Positions 45,464 through 55,611 are shown, counted from the stretch's first letter. The stretch is 64,000 nt of DNA from Pseudovibrio japonicus (GCF_014651595.1 NZ_BMXE01000003.1:124001-188000), one strand, 5' to 3'. A program made the numbers and translations. Notes: a model not told the origin generated them from the sequence alone.

Positions 45464-45613
45464 CAGAGACCTGTTTGTTGGGTGCAAAAGGGTAAGAGGT
45501 CGAATTTACGACCAAATTAAATAAATGAGTTTCTATTTGAACCAGCAAGCACAGGGATGTCAAGCAAAGTGTGACTTCATCCTTGCGCAATGCATATTAA
45601 CAAGAGGTGGAGG

Positions 45614-46102
45614 TTATTTGGTTTTTGGTGCGTCCCAGCGCGCCGCGTCAGCATCATCTGCTGCTTTGGCTTCGACCCAGGTGCCCTCGGATGCCTCCCT
45701 GAGGTGTTCTTTCTTCCAGAACGGTGCCTTGGTTTTCAGGAAGTCCATCAGGAAGTCAGCAGCTTCAAATGCAGCACGGCGGTGTGGGCTGGTGGCGATG
45801 ACGAGCACGATATTGTCGCCTGGAGGGATTTTGCCGAAGCGGTGAATGATAGTGAGACCGGTGAGGGGCCAGCGCTCGACAGCCTGCTGCGCAAACTTTG
45901 AGATCTGCGCCTCGGCCATGCCCGGATAGTGTTCCAGCTCCAGAGCTTCCAGTGCGCCGCCTTCGTCGCGGCACAAGCCGGTGAAGGTGACAATGGCGCC
46001 TACATCCTTACGGCCCTTGGTGAGAATTTCGGTTTCTGCCAGAACATCGAAATCTTCGGCCTGTACGCGAACTGTGAAGTCTGTGGTGCTGGTCTTTGAC
46101 AT
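45614..46102 (-). CDS. moaE: Molybdopterin synthase catalytic subunit
   Basis: A 162-residue protein. Conserved pieces are GAIVTFTGLCRDEG, then HRFGKIPPGDNIVLV and ATSPHRRAAFEAADFL with KAPFWKKEHL, which contains the active-site lysine. MoaE joins MoaD-thiocarboxylate sulfur to precursor Z to make molybdopterin. It lies 43 bases downstream of moaD on the same strand, so the two are co-expressed. Confidence 0.97.
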   Translation of the reverse strand: MSKTSTTDFTVRVQAEDFDVLAETEILTKGRKDVGAIVTFTGLCRDEGGALEALELEHYPGMAEAQISKFAQQAVERWPLTGLTIIHRFGKIPPGDNIVLVIATSPHRRAAFEAADFLMDFLKTKAPFWKKEHLREASEGTWVEAKAADDADAARWDAPKTK

Positions 46103-46145
46103 GGTACTCGCAGGTTTTTATTAATGCTGGGAGCTTAGATCTTCC

Positions 46146-46397
46146 TCAACCGCCTGTCATGGGCGGGAAGAATGCGACTTCTTCGGTTCCGGACAAAACG
46201 TGATCTTCTTCCACGTGTTCCTGATTGACCGCTATGCGGATGGTTTCCGGTTGCTCGAAGGCAAAGGCGTAGCCTTCATCGCGGGCTGCGAGCCAGCTCA
46301 TCAAATCGCCAGTTGTTTTGACGCCTTCGGGAAGCTCAATGGTTTCCTCGGAGGTTCCAGTGCGCTCACGCAGCCAGGCAAAATAACGAATTTTCAT
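46146..46397 (-). CDS. moaD: Molybdopterin synthase sulfur-carrier subunit
   Basis: An 83-residue ubiquitin-like protein starting MKIRYFAWLRERTG and ending EEVAFFPPMTGG. The Gly-Gly end is thiocarboxylated, as in all MoaD proteins. It gives the sulfur to MoaE. I trimmed seven codons of the longer frame because the start MKIRYFAW is the family start. Confidence 0.96.
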   Translation of the reverse strand: MKIRYFAWLRERTGTSEETIELPEGVKTTGDLMSWLAARDEGYAFAFEQPETIRIAVNQEHVEEDHVLSGTEEVAFFPPMTGG

Positions 46398-46457
46398 AGG
46401 ATCAGGCCCCGGTATCATGCGGCTTCCTGCTATTGAAAGCCTCGTCTTTTGCTGGAG

Positions 46458-47030
46458 TTAGTCTTCAATCAGATGACCAATTCCGGCGCGGAAATAGTCA
46501 TAACCCGTATATAGGGTCAAAATCGCTGCGACCCAAAGAAGCACTATACCAGTGGAAGTGGTGTACGGGAAAATGAGATCTCCTGCCTGACCTGCCAGCA
46601 GGAAGCCCAGAGCCACGAGCTGTACGGTTGTTTTCCACTTTGCAAGCTGTGTGACGGGTACGGATACGCGCAGTTCTGCGAGGAATTCACGCAAACCGGA
46701 GACCAGTATTTCTCTGCACAGGATGATGATTGCAGCGATGATGGACCATTCTCCGATCGTGCCATCCCATGCCAGCATCAAGAGGCTGACTGATACAAGG
46801 AGCTTGTCTGCAATCGGGTCCAACATGCGACCGAGAGCTGATTGTTGCTGCCATGCTCGTGCAAGGTACCCGTCAAAAAAGTCAGTGACGGCTGCTGCCA
46901 GAAAGATGCCAAGGGCCACCCAACGTGCTGAGTCTTCTGGAAAGTAAAAACAAACAGCCAATGCCGGAACCGCAGCAATACGGCCGTAAGTAAGAATATT
47001 TGGAAGTGAAAATATAAGCTTACGGGACAT
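46458..47030 (-). CDS. pgsA: CDP-diacylglycerol-glycerol-3-phosphate 3-phosphatidyltransferase
   Basis: A 190-residue inner-membrane enzyme starting MSRKLIFSLPNILTYGR. The CDP-alcohol phosphotransferase motif is TDFFDGYLARAWQQQ followed by GRMLDPIADKL. It makes phosphatidylglycerolphosphate, the precursor of phosphatidylglycerol. In many relatives pgsA follows uvrC directly; here HlyU-like, tdk, HAD and EEP genes lie in between. The GAAGG site supports the ATG at 47030. Confidence 0.95.
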   Translation of the reverse strand: MSRKLIFSLPNILTYGRIAAVPALAVCFYFPEDSARWVALGIFLAAAVTDFFDGYLARAWQQQSALGRMLDPIADKLLVSVSLLMLAWDGTIGEWSIIAAIIILCREILVSGLREFLAELRVSVPVTQLAKWKTTVQLVALGFLLAGQAGDLIFPYTTSTGIVLLWVAAILTLYTGYDYFRAGIGHLIED

Positions 47031-47147
47031 CTGGACCTTCAAGTTTACGCGTCTAACGAGCGTTCATACGCAGGGTGTGCACGTCAAAGCGGTTCCTGTC
47101 AATTGTGGCCCGCTTATTTATGTGGGACTTTGGGGAGAGATACGGGA

Positions 47148-47429
47148 TTATGTAAACATCCCGTCGCCCATTTCTTTAATGATCTGCTTTGCCTTGCGCG
47201 AGGAGAACTCGATTGCTTCCTCTTCAGAGCCATGGGTATCGGCGCGAATAAATGCGTGTTCTTTGATTTCTTCACCAAATTGCTTGGTGATGCGGCCTGC
47301 TGTTTGCCACTGGCCGTCACGACGAGTTGGTTCAGAGTAAATCAGATAACCTTCAAATTCTTCTGCTTGTACAGCAGGTTTTGATGTTTCTTCTTTATTG
47401 CCGCCGAACAGACGTGAGAAAAAGCCCAT
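47148..47429 (-). CDS. HlyU-like small protein
   Basis: A 93-residue protein starting MGFFSRLFGGNKEET with GGAGAC ahead. The conserved core is AEEFEGYLIYSEPTRRDGQW, then AGRITKQFGEEI and SSRKAKQIIKEMGDGMF, matching the HlyU family. Despite the family name, this alphaproteobacterial group is not clearly a DNA-binding regulator. It lies 26 bases from tdk on the minus strand. Confidence 0.85.
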   Translation of the reverse strand: MGFFSRLFGGNKEETSKPAVQAEEFEGYLIYSEPTRRDGQWQTAGRITKQFGEEIKEHAFIRADTHGSEEEAIEFSSRKAKQIIKEMGDGMFT

Positions 47430-47455
47430 GGTTGTCTCCGAGACTAAACTTCGTT

Positions 47456-48094
47456 TTAGTGATCTACAGGTTCGCACAGTATGTCTGCGAGCGCATCCTT
47501 GTTTTCACTGTTTGGTTCACCAAGCTTGCGCATTGACCAGTGCTTTCTGCAGAGCGAAATGTAAGATTCCTCGCCGCCGATAACAACCTGGTCACCTTCT
47601 TCGACAATCTTCCCGGTTTCATCTACGCGTGCGACCATGGTCGCCTTGGAGCCGCACCAACAGATCGTTCTAACTTCGCGAAGGATATCTGCAAGTGCTA
47701 GGAGCGCGGCGCTGCCCGGGAACATCTTGCCCTGAAAGTCGGTTCGCAGGCCATACGTCATCACCGGAATGTGTAGGTGGTCGGCGACGCGGGCTAGTTG
47801 CCAGACTTGTTCTTCGGTCAGGAACTGGGCTTCATCAACGAAGACAGCGTTGATTTTCTGCTCTTTCAGCTGCTCTTCAATGCAAGCGTATAGATCGAGC
47901 TTTGGGTCGTAGATCAGGGCCTCTGATTTCAGGCCGATACGCGAGGAAATTTCTCCAACCTTTGTGCGGTCGTCGAGTGCTGCTGTGAACAGCAGGCTGC
48001 GCATGCCACGTTCCTGATAGTTATAGGAAGCTTGCAACAGCAGAGTAGACTTACCAGCATTCATTGCGGAGAAATTAAAATATAGTTTTGCCAT
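47456..48094 (-). CDS. tdk: Thymidine kinase (type II, TK1-like)
   Basis: A 212-residue kinase: P-loop SAMNAGKST, Walker B AVFVDEAQFL, and the zinc-lasso cysteines in TICWCGSKA and ISLCRKHW. The lid loop with MVARVD precedes the zinc site. It phosphorylates thymidine for salvage. The HlyU-like gene follows it on the minus strand after 26 bases. Confidence 0.97.
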   Translation of the reverse strand: MAKLYFNFSAMNAGKSTLLLQASYNYQERGMRSLLFTAALDDRTKVGEISSRIGLKSEALIYDPKLDLYACIEEQLKEQKINAVFVDEAQFLTEEQVWQLARVADHLHIPVMTYGLRTDFQGKMFPGSAALLALADILREVRTICWCGSKATMVARVDETGKIVEEGDQVVIGGEESYISLCRKHWSMRKLGEPNSENKDALADILCEPVDH

Positions 48095-48266
48095 TTGCCC
48101 TTCGCGGCGTAGAGCGCCTCATCGCATTCAATTTGATTAGGTCTTCATACATGGATTCGTGAAGGAGGCTAGAACCCTTGGCGGTTACTCACAAGGTTCA
48201 GTGGTAAACTTTGGACAGAAGGCGTGATGTACCCGGAAAAACGGCGGATGCCTTTGAAAAAACAAT

Positions 48267-48956
48267 CTATCGTGTGGCGTACCCGGCGACCAAGCTGGGC
48301 AGTTCTCTCATGCAGGCAATGGAATAATCGGGCAGGACAGGGGAGCTGTTGTCGTCGTGAAGCGGATTAAACCAGACGGAGGTGGCACCGATGTTGTTTG
48401 CGCCTGCGATATCATCTTCAAGAGAGTCCCCGACATGAATCAGTTTGTCCGGGCCCATGCCTGCCATTGACAACATGGCATTGAAGAGACGCGGGTCCGG
48501 TTTTTTGTAAGGGTATTCTTCTGCCATCACCACATAGTCGAAGAGGTGGGCGATGCCTGCGCTTTTGGGGCAGGAGTTGCCGTTGGTGATGAGCGCGGTC
48601 TTGTAGTTGCGCTTTAGTGTGGCCAGAGTTTCTTTCACATGGGGATAGAAGTATGGATCTCCGAAGCGGACCTTTTCGAATACTTCCAGAGCCTGCTGTG
48701 ACAATTCCTTAGCATTGCTCAGTGGATTAAGTGCTTGTTCAAAAGACGCTCTTCGTATTTCCAGCAGGCGAATGCTGTTGGGACCGGCGTCTTCGACGAG
48801 CGAGTTACGTATCTTCTTGAGGCGCCGGGGGGTGATTGGTTTCTTGGAATAGTGACTTAAAAAACTTGCCGTGGTTATCAGGGCTTCATCGAGAATGCGT
48901 TGAAAGTCAAAGAGGGTTTGGTCTGCGTCGAACGATACGAGTAACTCACGTGGCAT
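48267..48956 (-). CDS. HAD-superfamily hydrolase
   Basis: A 229-residue HAD protein with a strong GGAGGGAAG site ahead. Motif I is SFDADQTLFDF with nucleophile Asp9, motif II is ALITNGNS, and motif III/IV is YPYKKPDPRLF and HVGDSLEDDIAGA. The layout, with an alpha-helical cap after motif I, matches YjjG/haloacid-type phosphatases. The substrate is not known. Confidence 0.88.
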   Translation of the reverse strand: MPRELLVSFDADQTLFDFQRILDEALITTASFLSHYSKKPITPRRLKKIRNSLVEDAGPNSIRLLEIRRASFEQALNPLSNAKELSQQALEVFEKVRFGDPYFYPHVKETLATLKRNYKTALITNGNSCPKSAGIAHLFDYVVMAEEYPYKKPDPRLFNAMLSMAGMGPDKLIHVGDSLEDDIAGANNIGATSVWFNPLHDDNSSPVLPDYSIACMRELPSLVAGYATR

Positions 48957-49005
48957 TCCAAACTTCCCTCCGGATTTGTTCCTAGAATATTATTATAGGC
49001 TTACT

Positions 49006-50067
49006 TTAAGGTAGTATGTGCAGTGTTGCAAAGATTGGAAAGTGATCAGACCCCACGTTTTCAGCAATGAAGTGCTCTTTAATTAGTATTTCTTCAGAGG
49101 AAGCGATGTGATCGACTTTCGAGCCCAGCATAACTTCAAAGGATGGGTGGATAAAGTATCGAGTTGTCCGGGGTAGGAAACTGGTGAAAGCAGTCTTCAG
49201 GTTTAGTTCTGTGAGAAAGCTCTGGAAAGTCTGTGACCAGACCGGCGTGTTCCAGTCGCCCTGAATGATTATTGGTACTGTTTTATCTTGCGATTTTATT
49301 AGGTCGCGCACGTGGTCGAGATATCTGGTGCGTCCTTCCAAGCGGTTTGGTCCGCGTGGGCTTGCTGGATGGATCGCGTAGATCTGAACAGGCGTGCCGT
49401 TGATGTCGATTTGCGCGCTGAGGAATTCGCGTGGAATGTGGGGGCCTTCTTTGAGGCCGGGTACGACAATGCGTTCAGCATCCTTTATCGGGAATTTGCT
49501 AAACAGCGTGATGTCTGTGTCATGCTTATCTGGTGGCAGAATTGTGTGCTGGTAGTGCTCGGTCAGGAATGCCTTGAGGCGCGGCGTTGCGCTTGCTGTT
49601 TCCTGGAAGGTGATCAGATCTGGCTGGCGCTTTTCGATCAGCTGCTTAAGCGCCTCTGCGTCGAACCCCATGTGTAGGAGGTTGAGGCTCATGACGCTAA
49701 ACGTGGTTCCGCCTTCCTGTGTGCTTGAAATAGTCGCTGGTTGAACGACTTGTCTGACGCTTGTGACCATCCAATAGCTTGAGATGATTAAGCCGATCAG
49801 GGCAATTAAATGAATCCAGTGAAGCGTCTTGGCCGTAGCGATCCAAATCAGGAGCCCGATGAAGCCAGCTGCGGTTAGTTGAGGTATGAAGAAGGCGGCG
49901 GCTTCGCTCACCAGATTTCCCGGCACCATAAACGTAAACAGGAGCAGGGCTGTGACTGCAAGCGTGCCAGCACGCGCCAAACGGAGCAGTATTGGGGCCT
50001 TTCGCTCTCTTTCTAAGAAGATCCTGACTGATCCCACGTGTTGCACCTTTGACTTCAAAATTTTCAT
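49006..50067 (-). CDS. Membrane-anchored endonuclease/exonuclease/phosphatase-fold protein
   Basis: A 353-residue protein with three predicted helices in the first 115 residues (for example TLAVTALLLFTFMVPGNLV), followed by an EEP domain. Catalytic pieces are ITFQETAS, IIQGDWNTPVWSQ, KVDHIASS and GSDHFPIFATL. The domain should face the periplasm, so it may act on lipids, sugars or extracellular DNA rather than chromosomal DNA. It lies 50 bases downstream of uvrC on the same strand. Confidence 0.88.
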   Translation of the reverse strand: MKILKSKVQHVGSVRIFLERERKAPILLRLARAGTLAVTALLLFTFMVPGNLVSEAAAFFIPQLTAAGFIGLLIWIATAKTLHWIHLIALIGLIISSYWMVTSVRQVVQPATISSTQEGGTTFSVMSLNLLHMGFDAEALKQLIEKRQPDLITFQETASATPRLKAFLTEHYQHTILPPDKHDTDITLFSKFPIKDAERIVVPGLKEGPHIPREFLSAQIDINGTPVQIYAIHPASPRGPNRLEGRTRYLDHVRDLIKSQDKTVPIIIQGDWNTPVWSQTFQSFLTELNLKTAFTSFLPRTTRYFIHPSFEVMLGSKVDHIASSEEILIKEHFIAENVGSDHFPIFATLHILP

Positions 50068-50117
50068 GAGAGTAGCGCATCATGGTCGATCTGAGAACAC
50101 GGCGCGCTATCTCGTGA

Positions 50118-52151
50118 TTATTCGTGAAAGTGGTTATAAATCAACTTTGCAATACTCTCGGATATGCCGGAGACGGCTCTCAAGTCGTTGATGCCTGCTT
50201 TTGAGACTGCTTTAGCTGTACCGAAGTGCCTGAGTAAAACACGCTTTCTTGCCGGCCCAATACCTGCAATCTCGTCCAGTGGATTTGTCACAATCGCTTT
50301 TTTGCGGCGTGCTCGGTGGGAGCCAATCGCAAAGCGGTGCGCCTCGTCGCGCATGCGTTGCACGAAGTAAAGCACGGGGTCGCGTTCTGGCAGCATGAAG
50401 CTTTGCGCGCCGGTTTTGAAGAACTTTTCGCGGCCAGCGTCGCGGTCGGGGCCCTTTGCAATGCCAACCAGCGGTATGTCGGTGATGCCCATTTCTTCGA
50501 GAGTTTCACGCACGGCGCTAAGCTGACCTTTACCGCCATCGATCAACACGAGATCGGGCCATGCAGGGATGTCTGCGTTGGAGGGTGCCGTTTCCGGCTC
50601 ATCCTCACGGGGCTTTGGGTCTACCTGTGATTGGGCTGTGAAGCGGGCGGCTTGCTCGTAGCCTTCCGGGTTTTCTTTCATCAAGCGGGCGAAACGGCGG
50701 GAAAGTACTTCTCTCATCATGCCGTAGTCATCGCCCGGGATCAGGTCTTCCGACTTGATGTTGAACTTTCGGTACTGGCCTTTGGCAAAACCATCGGGTC
50801 CAGCAACGATCATGCCGCCAACGGCGTTTGTTCCCGAGATATGGGAGTTGTCGAAGACATCAATCCTGCGCGGTACACGATCAAGATCGAAGGCTTCGGC
50901 CACACCTTTGAGCAGCTTGAGCTGGCTTGATGTTTCGGCGAGCCTGCGGCCCAATGCGCCTTTGGCGTTGGTGAGCGCGTGTTCCACCAGTTCGCGTTTT
51001 TCGCCGCGCTTTGGTGTCGCGATCTCAACCTTGCGGTTGGCTCTTGCAGACAAGGCTTCTGTTAGCAGGTCGTGTTCTTCAACCTCATGGGAGAGCAAGA
51101 CCATGCGTGGTGGTGGCTTGTCCTCGTAGAACTGGGAGAGAAAGCTCTCCAGAACTTCAGAGGGTTCGTAACTCTTGTCCGCCTTTGGAAAGTACGCGCG
51201 GTTGCCCCAGTTTTGACCGGTCCGGAAGAAGAAGACCTGCACGCATGTTTGTCCGCCTTCCTGATAAGTGGCGAAAACGTCGGCTTCCTCAATGCCTTGA
51301 GGATTGATGCCCTGATGGCTTTGGACGTGGGAAAGAGCTGCGATCCGGTCGCGGTAGACTGCGGCCTGTTCAAAGTCGAGGTTGTCGGAGGCCTGTTCCA
51401 TGGCTTTGGCCAGATCCTGCTTGATGAGTTGGCTTTTGCCGGAGAGGAAAGCCTTGGCTTCTGCTACGAGGCCTTTGTAGTCATCGATGGAGATCTCGCC
51501 GGTGCACGGCGCTGAGCAACGTTTGATTTGATAGAGCAGGCACGGGCGCGAGCGGTTGGCGTAGTAACTGTCTGTGCAGTTGCGGATCAGGAACGCCTTT
51601 TGCATGGCGTTGATGGTGTCGTTTACTGCTCCGGCGGAGGCGAACGGTCCGAAGTAGTCGCCTTTTCTGGCGCGGGCACCGCGGTGTTTGATCAGGGCAG
51701 GGGCTTCGTGGTCCGCGCTGATCAGGATGTACGGAAAGGACTTGTCGTCGCGCAGCAGCACGTTAAAGCGCGGGCGCAAGCGCTTGATCAGGTTTGCTTC
51801 CAGCAGCAGGGCTTCGGGTTCGGTGCGGGTTTCAACAAACTCCATGGCAGCGGTTGCCATGATCATGCGCATGATGCGGTTGGATTGACCTTGCAGCCGT
51901 GTGTAGCTGGTGACACGCTTTTTCAGAGAACGGGCTTTGCCGACGTAAAGGACTTCGCCATCCTCATCGAACATGCGGTAGACACCGGGGCCGAGTGGTA
52001 AGCGTTTGACGAAGTCTGCAATGACTTCAACGCCTTTGACACCGGGTTTGCGTGGGGAGGCGTTGCTCTCAAACTGGATCTGCGGGTTGTTTTCAGGCAC
52101 ATCAACATTGTCTTCTGCTTGTGCAGGCATGTCTGATGTGTCTTTTGCCAT
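50118..52151 (-). CDS. uvrC: Excinuclease ABC subunit C
   Basis: A 677-residue UvrC. The N-terminal GIY-YIG nuclease is at residues about 50-130 ([20 protein letters not shown]), the UVR domain follows ([20 protein letters not shown]), then the RNase-H-like second nuclease ([16 protein letters not shown] and [13 protein letters not shown]), and C-terminal HhH repeats ([18 protein letters not shown]). It makes both incisions in nucleotide excision repair. The 40 N-terminal residues are an acidic extension. Confidence 0.97.
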   Translation of the reverse strand: MAKDTSDMPAQAEDNVDVPENNPQIQFESNASPRKPGVKGVEVIADFVKRLPLGPGVYRMFDEDGEVLYVGKARSLKKRVTSYTRLQGQSNRIMRMIMATAAMEFVETRTEPEALLLEANLIKRLRPRFNVLLRDDKSFPYILISADHEAPALIKHRGARARKGDYFGPFASAGAVNDTINAMQKAFLIRNCTDSYYANRSRPCLLYQIKRCSAPCTGEISIDDYKGLVAEAKAFLSGKSQLIKQDLAKAMEQASDNLDFEQAAVYRDRIAALSHVQSHQGINPQGIEEADVFATYQEGGQTCVQVFFFRTGQNWGNRAYFPKADKSYEPSEVLESFLSQFYEDKPPPRMVLLSHEVEEHDLLTEALSARANRKVEIATPKRGEKRELVEHALTNAKGALGRRLAETSSQLKLLKGVAEAFDLDRVPRRIDVFDNSHISGTNAVGGMIVAGPDGFAKGQYRKFNIKSEDLIPGDDYGMMREVLSRRFARLMKENPEGYEQAARFTAQSQVDPKPREDEPETAPSNADIPAWPDLVLIDGGKGQLSAVRETLEEMGITDIPLVGIAKGPDRDAGREKFFKTGAQSFMLPERDPVLYFVQRMRDEAHRFAIGSHRARRKKAIVTNPLDEIAGIGPARKRVLLRHFGTAKAVSKAGINDLRAVSGISESIAKLIYNHFHE

Positions 52152-52250
52152 GATTTACGTGCTCTCGGTGTGCTGAAGCAAAATATTGAGCCGCATCCTA
52201 TCCGATTCAACGTTTGGTGCGGCTTCTCATACATGTTTTAGTTGGGTGGG

Positions 52251-53240
52251 TTAGATGAAGTCCAGAGCAAATACGCCGTAGATGTAAGCGATGTAGGCAA
52301 CACTCAGGAAGATGCCCCATACTTTTCCGAGGCACAGGCGTTTGGCGGCAAATATGTAGAGCAGCACAGCACAGGCCAGCATGACCCAAATGTCATAGAC
52401 GAGGATCTGCTCAGGAACCGGGATCGGAATAACGGTGACGGTGATCCCCATAATCGCCAGCAGGTTAAAGACGTTGGAGCCAATGACGTTGCCGATCGCT
52501 ACAGCCGAATGCTGACGGATGGCTGCCATTACCGTTGTGGCGAGCTCTGGCAGGGATGTTCCAAGAGCAACGACGGTCAGGCCGATCACTGCGTCGGAGA
52601 CACCCCAGGATGAGGCGAGTTCTGTTGCGCCGTTGATGGTGAGCTGGGCGCCAAGTGGTAGGCCCACCAGACCAAAGAGAATGTAGGCTGTTGCAACCAA
52701 CTTGTTTTCCGGCACGGATTCAACGTCGAGCTCATCTTCGTCGTCGTCATCGTCTGCTTCGGCTGTGGTGCTGACGCCGTTCTCTTTCTTGTGCTTTCTT
52801 GTTGCGCGTACTGAATCAGCAAGGAAGATTACAAGCAGTATAAGAAGACCGATGCCGGCATAAAAATTGAGCGTGCCCAAGAAGCAGAGTGCGGCGAAGA
52901 TCACGGAGACGACAAGCATGAACAGTGCGTTTCTGTGGGCGCCTTTTTCATCGCATGGTGTTGCGGCAATGAGTGCCGGGACACCCATAACCAACAGGAC
53001 ATTCGCGATGTTGGACCCGACAACGTTACCGATGGCAACGCCGCTGACGCCGTCGAATGCTGCACTTAATGAGATAAAGAGTTCTGGTGCGGAGGTGCCA
53101 AAGGCGACAATGGTCAAGCCGATGATGAGTGTTGGAATTCCCAAAGCCTTAGCAATTGACACAGCGCCGCGAACAAGAAGATCACCGGCAAAGATCAAGA
53201 GTGCGAGACCTCCGAGGAGGGCAGCATATGAGAAAAGCAT
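52251..53240 (-). CDS. Calcium/sodium antiporter (CaCA family, YrbG-like)
   Basis: A 329-residue membrane protein with about ten helices in two inverted halves, each with the alpha-repeat motif: GLTIVAFGTSAPEL and GLTVVALGTSLPEL. The central cytoplasmic loop is very acidic (AEADDDDDEDELDVE). CaCA proteins export calcium in exchange for sodium or protons. The start is ATG 53240; a TTG 15 bases upstream is the alternative. Confidence 0.92.
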   Translation of the reverse strand: MLFSYAALLGGLALLIFAGDLLVRGAVSIAKALGIPTLIIGLTIVAFGTSAPELFISLSAAFDGVSGVAIGNVVGSNIANVLLVMGVPALIAATPCDEKGAHRNALFMLVVSVIFAALCFLGTLNFYAGIGLLILLVIFLADSVRATRKHKKENGVSTTAEADDDDDEDELDVESVPENKLVATAYILFGLVGLPLGAQLTINGATELASSWGVSDAVIGLTVVALGTSLPELATTVMAAIRQHSAVAIGNVIGSNVFNLLAIMGITVTVIPIPVPEQILVYDIWVMLACAVLLYIFAAKRLCLGKVWGIFLSVAYIAYIYGVFALDFI

Positions 53241-53635
53241 TGGCTTAAATTCCAATTATATAAGGTTATTTGATTACACCAAAGGGGGCATACCGGAGCT
53301 TGACCGGGTATATAGACAGGTTTGCAGCGTTCTTGAAGTGTCTCAGATCACTTTTGACATCAGATAACTCCGAATATTTCAGTAGGTAGAACTGATTGTA
53401 GTTCGAGTATAGCAAAAAAGTCACTCAAATACCCTGTATTACCTAGCGTAAACAAAGGGTTGCTAATTATGTCATATTCTTTCTGTAGTTTGCCTTGAAT
53501 TAGACAGAATTCCTGTCAGATCCAGCCACAAAGTCAAATCATACATTCTCTCCATCCCAAGGCGGTCTTATTTGATCGCTTTCCCCTAGCGGTTGCGTTT
53601 CATACGTGCCGCAAATATTTGTTGGAGAATGATAG
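53241..53635. other. Divergent intergenic region between antiporter and Omp25-like gene
   Basis: About 395 AT-rich bases with promoters for both divergent genes. No coding region is supported. A long AT-rich leader precedes the Omp gene, as often seen for abundant outer-membrane proteins. Confidence 0.5.
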
Positions 53636-54301
53636 ATGTTGCGTATTGCGTCTTTTACCACGATTGCCCTCGGCCTGATGGCTGGCACCTCCCTTGCTGC
53701 TGACCTCCCTCAGCCAGTGCAGCCAGTACAGCCAGAAATTTCCTACGATACACCAGCGACCTTCTCTTCCTATGATTGGTCAGGCGCATACATTGGTGCC
53801 AACGCTGGTTGGGGCTTCCTCGATGCGAATGGCAAAAACGGAGCGTCTGGTGCTCTGGATGACAATCAGGATGGTGTCACCGCAGGCGTGCACGCTGGTT
53901 ACAACTTCATGATTGCTCCAAGCGTGGTGCTGGGTGCTGAAGCTGACATTCAGTACAATGACTTTGACGAGACAAAAGCGGGCGTTAAGCTTGAGTCTGA
54001 CTGGAACGGAACTGTTCGCGGTCGTGCTGGTTACGCTCTTGACCGTACCCTTGTTTACGGTACCGGTGGTGGTGCTGTTAAGAACCTGACTGCTAAGACT
54101 GCTGATGGCAAAGATAACATCAACGCAATTGGTTACGTTGTTGGTGCCGGTGTTGAACACGCGGTAACTGACACTCTGACTGCTCGTGTTGAATACCTTT
54201 ACGAGGACTTCGGTACTCAGAAATTTGACTTTGGTGACAGCACTGAGAAAACCCGCCTGAACGAAAATCTCGTTCGCGCAGGTGTTTCCATGAAGTTCTA
54301 A
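53636..54301 (+). CDS. Outer-membrane beta-barrel protein, Omp25/RopB-like
   Basis: A 221-residue protein with a signal peptide (ASFTTIALGLMAGTSLAAD) and a Pro/Gln-rich linker. The barrel has typical strands: SGAYIGANAGWGF, then GVHAGYNFMIAPSVVLGAEAD and the last strand NLVRAGVSMKF, ending in Phe as required for BAM folding. Family members are abundant surface proteins of Hyphomicrobiales. The GGAGAATG upstream supports the start, and a strong terminator follows. Confidence 0.93.
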   Translation: MLRIASFTTIALGLMAGTSLAADLPQPVQPVQPEISYDTPATFSSYDWSGAYIGANAGWGFLDANGKNGASGALDDNQDGVTAGVHAGYNFMIAPSVVLGAEADIQYNDFDETKAGVKLESDWNGTVRGRAGYALDRTLVYGTGGGAVKNLTAKTADGKDNINAIGYVVGAGVEHAVTDTLTARVEYLYEDFGTQKFDFGDSTEKTRLNENLVRAGVSMKF

Positions 54302-54321
54302 GCGAACTGATGTTCTGCTTA

Positions 54322-54354
54322 AAAGGCGCATGCTTTCCGCATGCGCCTTTTTTT
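54322..54354 (+). terminator. Strong rho-independent terminator of the Omp25-like gene
   Basis: AAAGGCGCATGC (54322-54333) and GCATGCGCCTTT (54339-54350) form a perfect 12-bp stem around TTTCC, then a T-run. It ends the plus-strand gene and can also serve the minus-strand GST operon that stops at 54359. Confidence 0.95.
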
Positions 54355-54358
54355 GTTT

Positions 54359-54991
54359 TTAGCTTTTTTCGAGCATCTCAGGTGCCAGCGTTTCGTTGTA
54401 GGCTGGAATTTGCGCAATAAAAGCTTTGTGCCAGCGCACCAGCTCCGGGTTTTGCTTACGCCAGTCGCCATTTGCCCGCAGATCCAGATAGCCCAGTGAG
54501 CAGGCGAGTGCGATTTGTGCGCAATCGGGAATGCCGTTGCTCTGGTCCGGGGTTGGCAGCGGTGTGTCATTAAAGGCTTTGAGTGTGCGGTCCACTTTGC
54601 CTTGCTGACGTTCAATCCAGACTATGTTCCAGTGCTCTTTGCTGTGATTTCTCATCTCGATCTGAGCTTGAATTGCCGCATCGGTGATGCCGTCTGCCAT
54701 CGCCTGTTTGGTCAGAGCCGGGATGCGTGCTTCACCAGTCGGAATGATCTTGCCACCGCCTGCGCGTGTATCCAGGAACTCTAGTGTAACACGGCTGTCG
54801 TAAACGACATCGCCGTTCTCCAGCAGGAGTGTGGGTACTTTCGCGAGCGGGTTTTGCTTGTACAAAGAGCCTTCGCTGGCTCTTGTATCTGCCCAGTCAA
54901 TCTTTAGGAGATCCTGAAGGCCGAGCACGGCGGCTGCCAAGCGAACCTTACGCCCGTAAGGAGATGTGGTTGATGTGCGTAGAACAATCAT
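54359..54991 (-). CDS. Glutathione S-transferase family protein 1
   Basis: A 210-residue GST: thioredoxin-like N-terminus (TSTTSPYGRKVRLAAAVLGL with the Ser/Tyr region), VPTLLLENGDVVYDSRVTLE with the conserved cis-Pro and Glu-Ser site, and a helical C-domain with IPDCAQIALACSLGYLDL. Most such proteins conjugate glutathione to electrophiles. It starts two bases after the upstream GST stop, so the pair is an operon and probably a duplication. Confidence 0.92.
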   Translation of the reverse strand: MIVLRTSTTSPYGRKVRLAAAVLGLQDLLKIDWADTRASEGSLYKQNPLAKVPTLLLENGDVVYDSRVTLEFLDTRAGGGKIIPTGEARIPALTKQAMADGITDAAIQAQIEMRNHSKEHWNIVWIERQQGKVDRTLKAFNDTPLPTPDQSNGIPDCAQIALACSLGYLDLRANGDWRKQNPELVRWHKAFIAQIPAYNETLAPEMLEKS

Positions 54992-54993
54992 GG

Positions 54994-55611
54994 TTATGCC
55001 CCTGGCTCAGGTTTGGTTTTGTCGTAGGCGGGGACGCTGGATGCGAAGTCATCAAGCCATGCAACGGTTGTCGGATATGATTTGCGCCATTCGCCAGCAA
55101 AGCGGAGATCAAGGTAGCCCAGAGCGCAAGCGAGGGCGATTTGTGCGGCGTCGGGTGAGTTGTGTTGAACCGGGGGCAGTGGGTTGTTTTCAAACGCGTT
55201 CAGTGCGCGGTCAATCTTGGCCTGCTGATAATCCATCCAGTCCTGATGGACCTTTTCTTCAGGGCGCATACGTTTTTCATAGACGATCTGGATTGCGGCA
55301 TCGGTGAGGCCATCGGCGAGTGCTTGTTTGGTCAGGACCTCAAAGCGTTCCGCGCCGGCGGGGATCAGCTTTTCGCCACCAGCCATATAGTCGAGATACT
55401 CGGTGATGACGCGGCTGTCGTAAAGCACATTGCCGTCCTCAAGGATCAGGCAGGGGATCTTGCCCAGAGGGTTTTGCTGGCGAAGTGTATCATTGGGGTC
55501 AAGTGTCTTGGCGGGATCAACGCTTACTTTATCTGAGAAGCCCAGGACATACAGCGCAAGTTTGATTTTTCTGCCAAACGGAGAAGCGCTGGAGGAACGA
55601 AGAGTTTGCAT
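54994..55611 (-). CDS. Glutathione S-transferase family protein 2
   Basis: A 205-residue GST starting MQTLRSSSASPFGRK, preceded by AGGTGG; an in-frame GTG nine bases upstream is less likely. Shared motifs with the next gene are IPCLILEDGNVLYDSRV and SPDAAQIALACALGYLDL. The N-terminal catalytic region SSSASPFGRK is Ser-rich. The substrate is unknown. The two GSTs share about half their residues by eye. Confidence 0.92.
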   Translation of the reverse strand: MQTLRSSSASPFGRKIKLALYVLGFSDKVSVDPAKTLDPNDTLRQQNPLGKIPCLILEDGNVLYDSRVITEYLDYMAGGEKLIPAGAERFEVLTKQALADGLTDAAIQIVYEKRMRPEEKVHQDWMDYQQAKIDRALNAFENNPLPPVQHNSPDAAQIALACALGYLDLRFAGEWRKSYPTTVAWLDDFASSVPAYDKTKPEPGA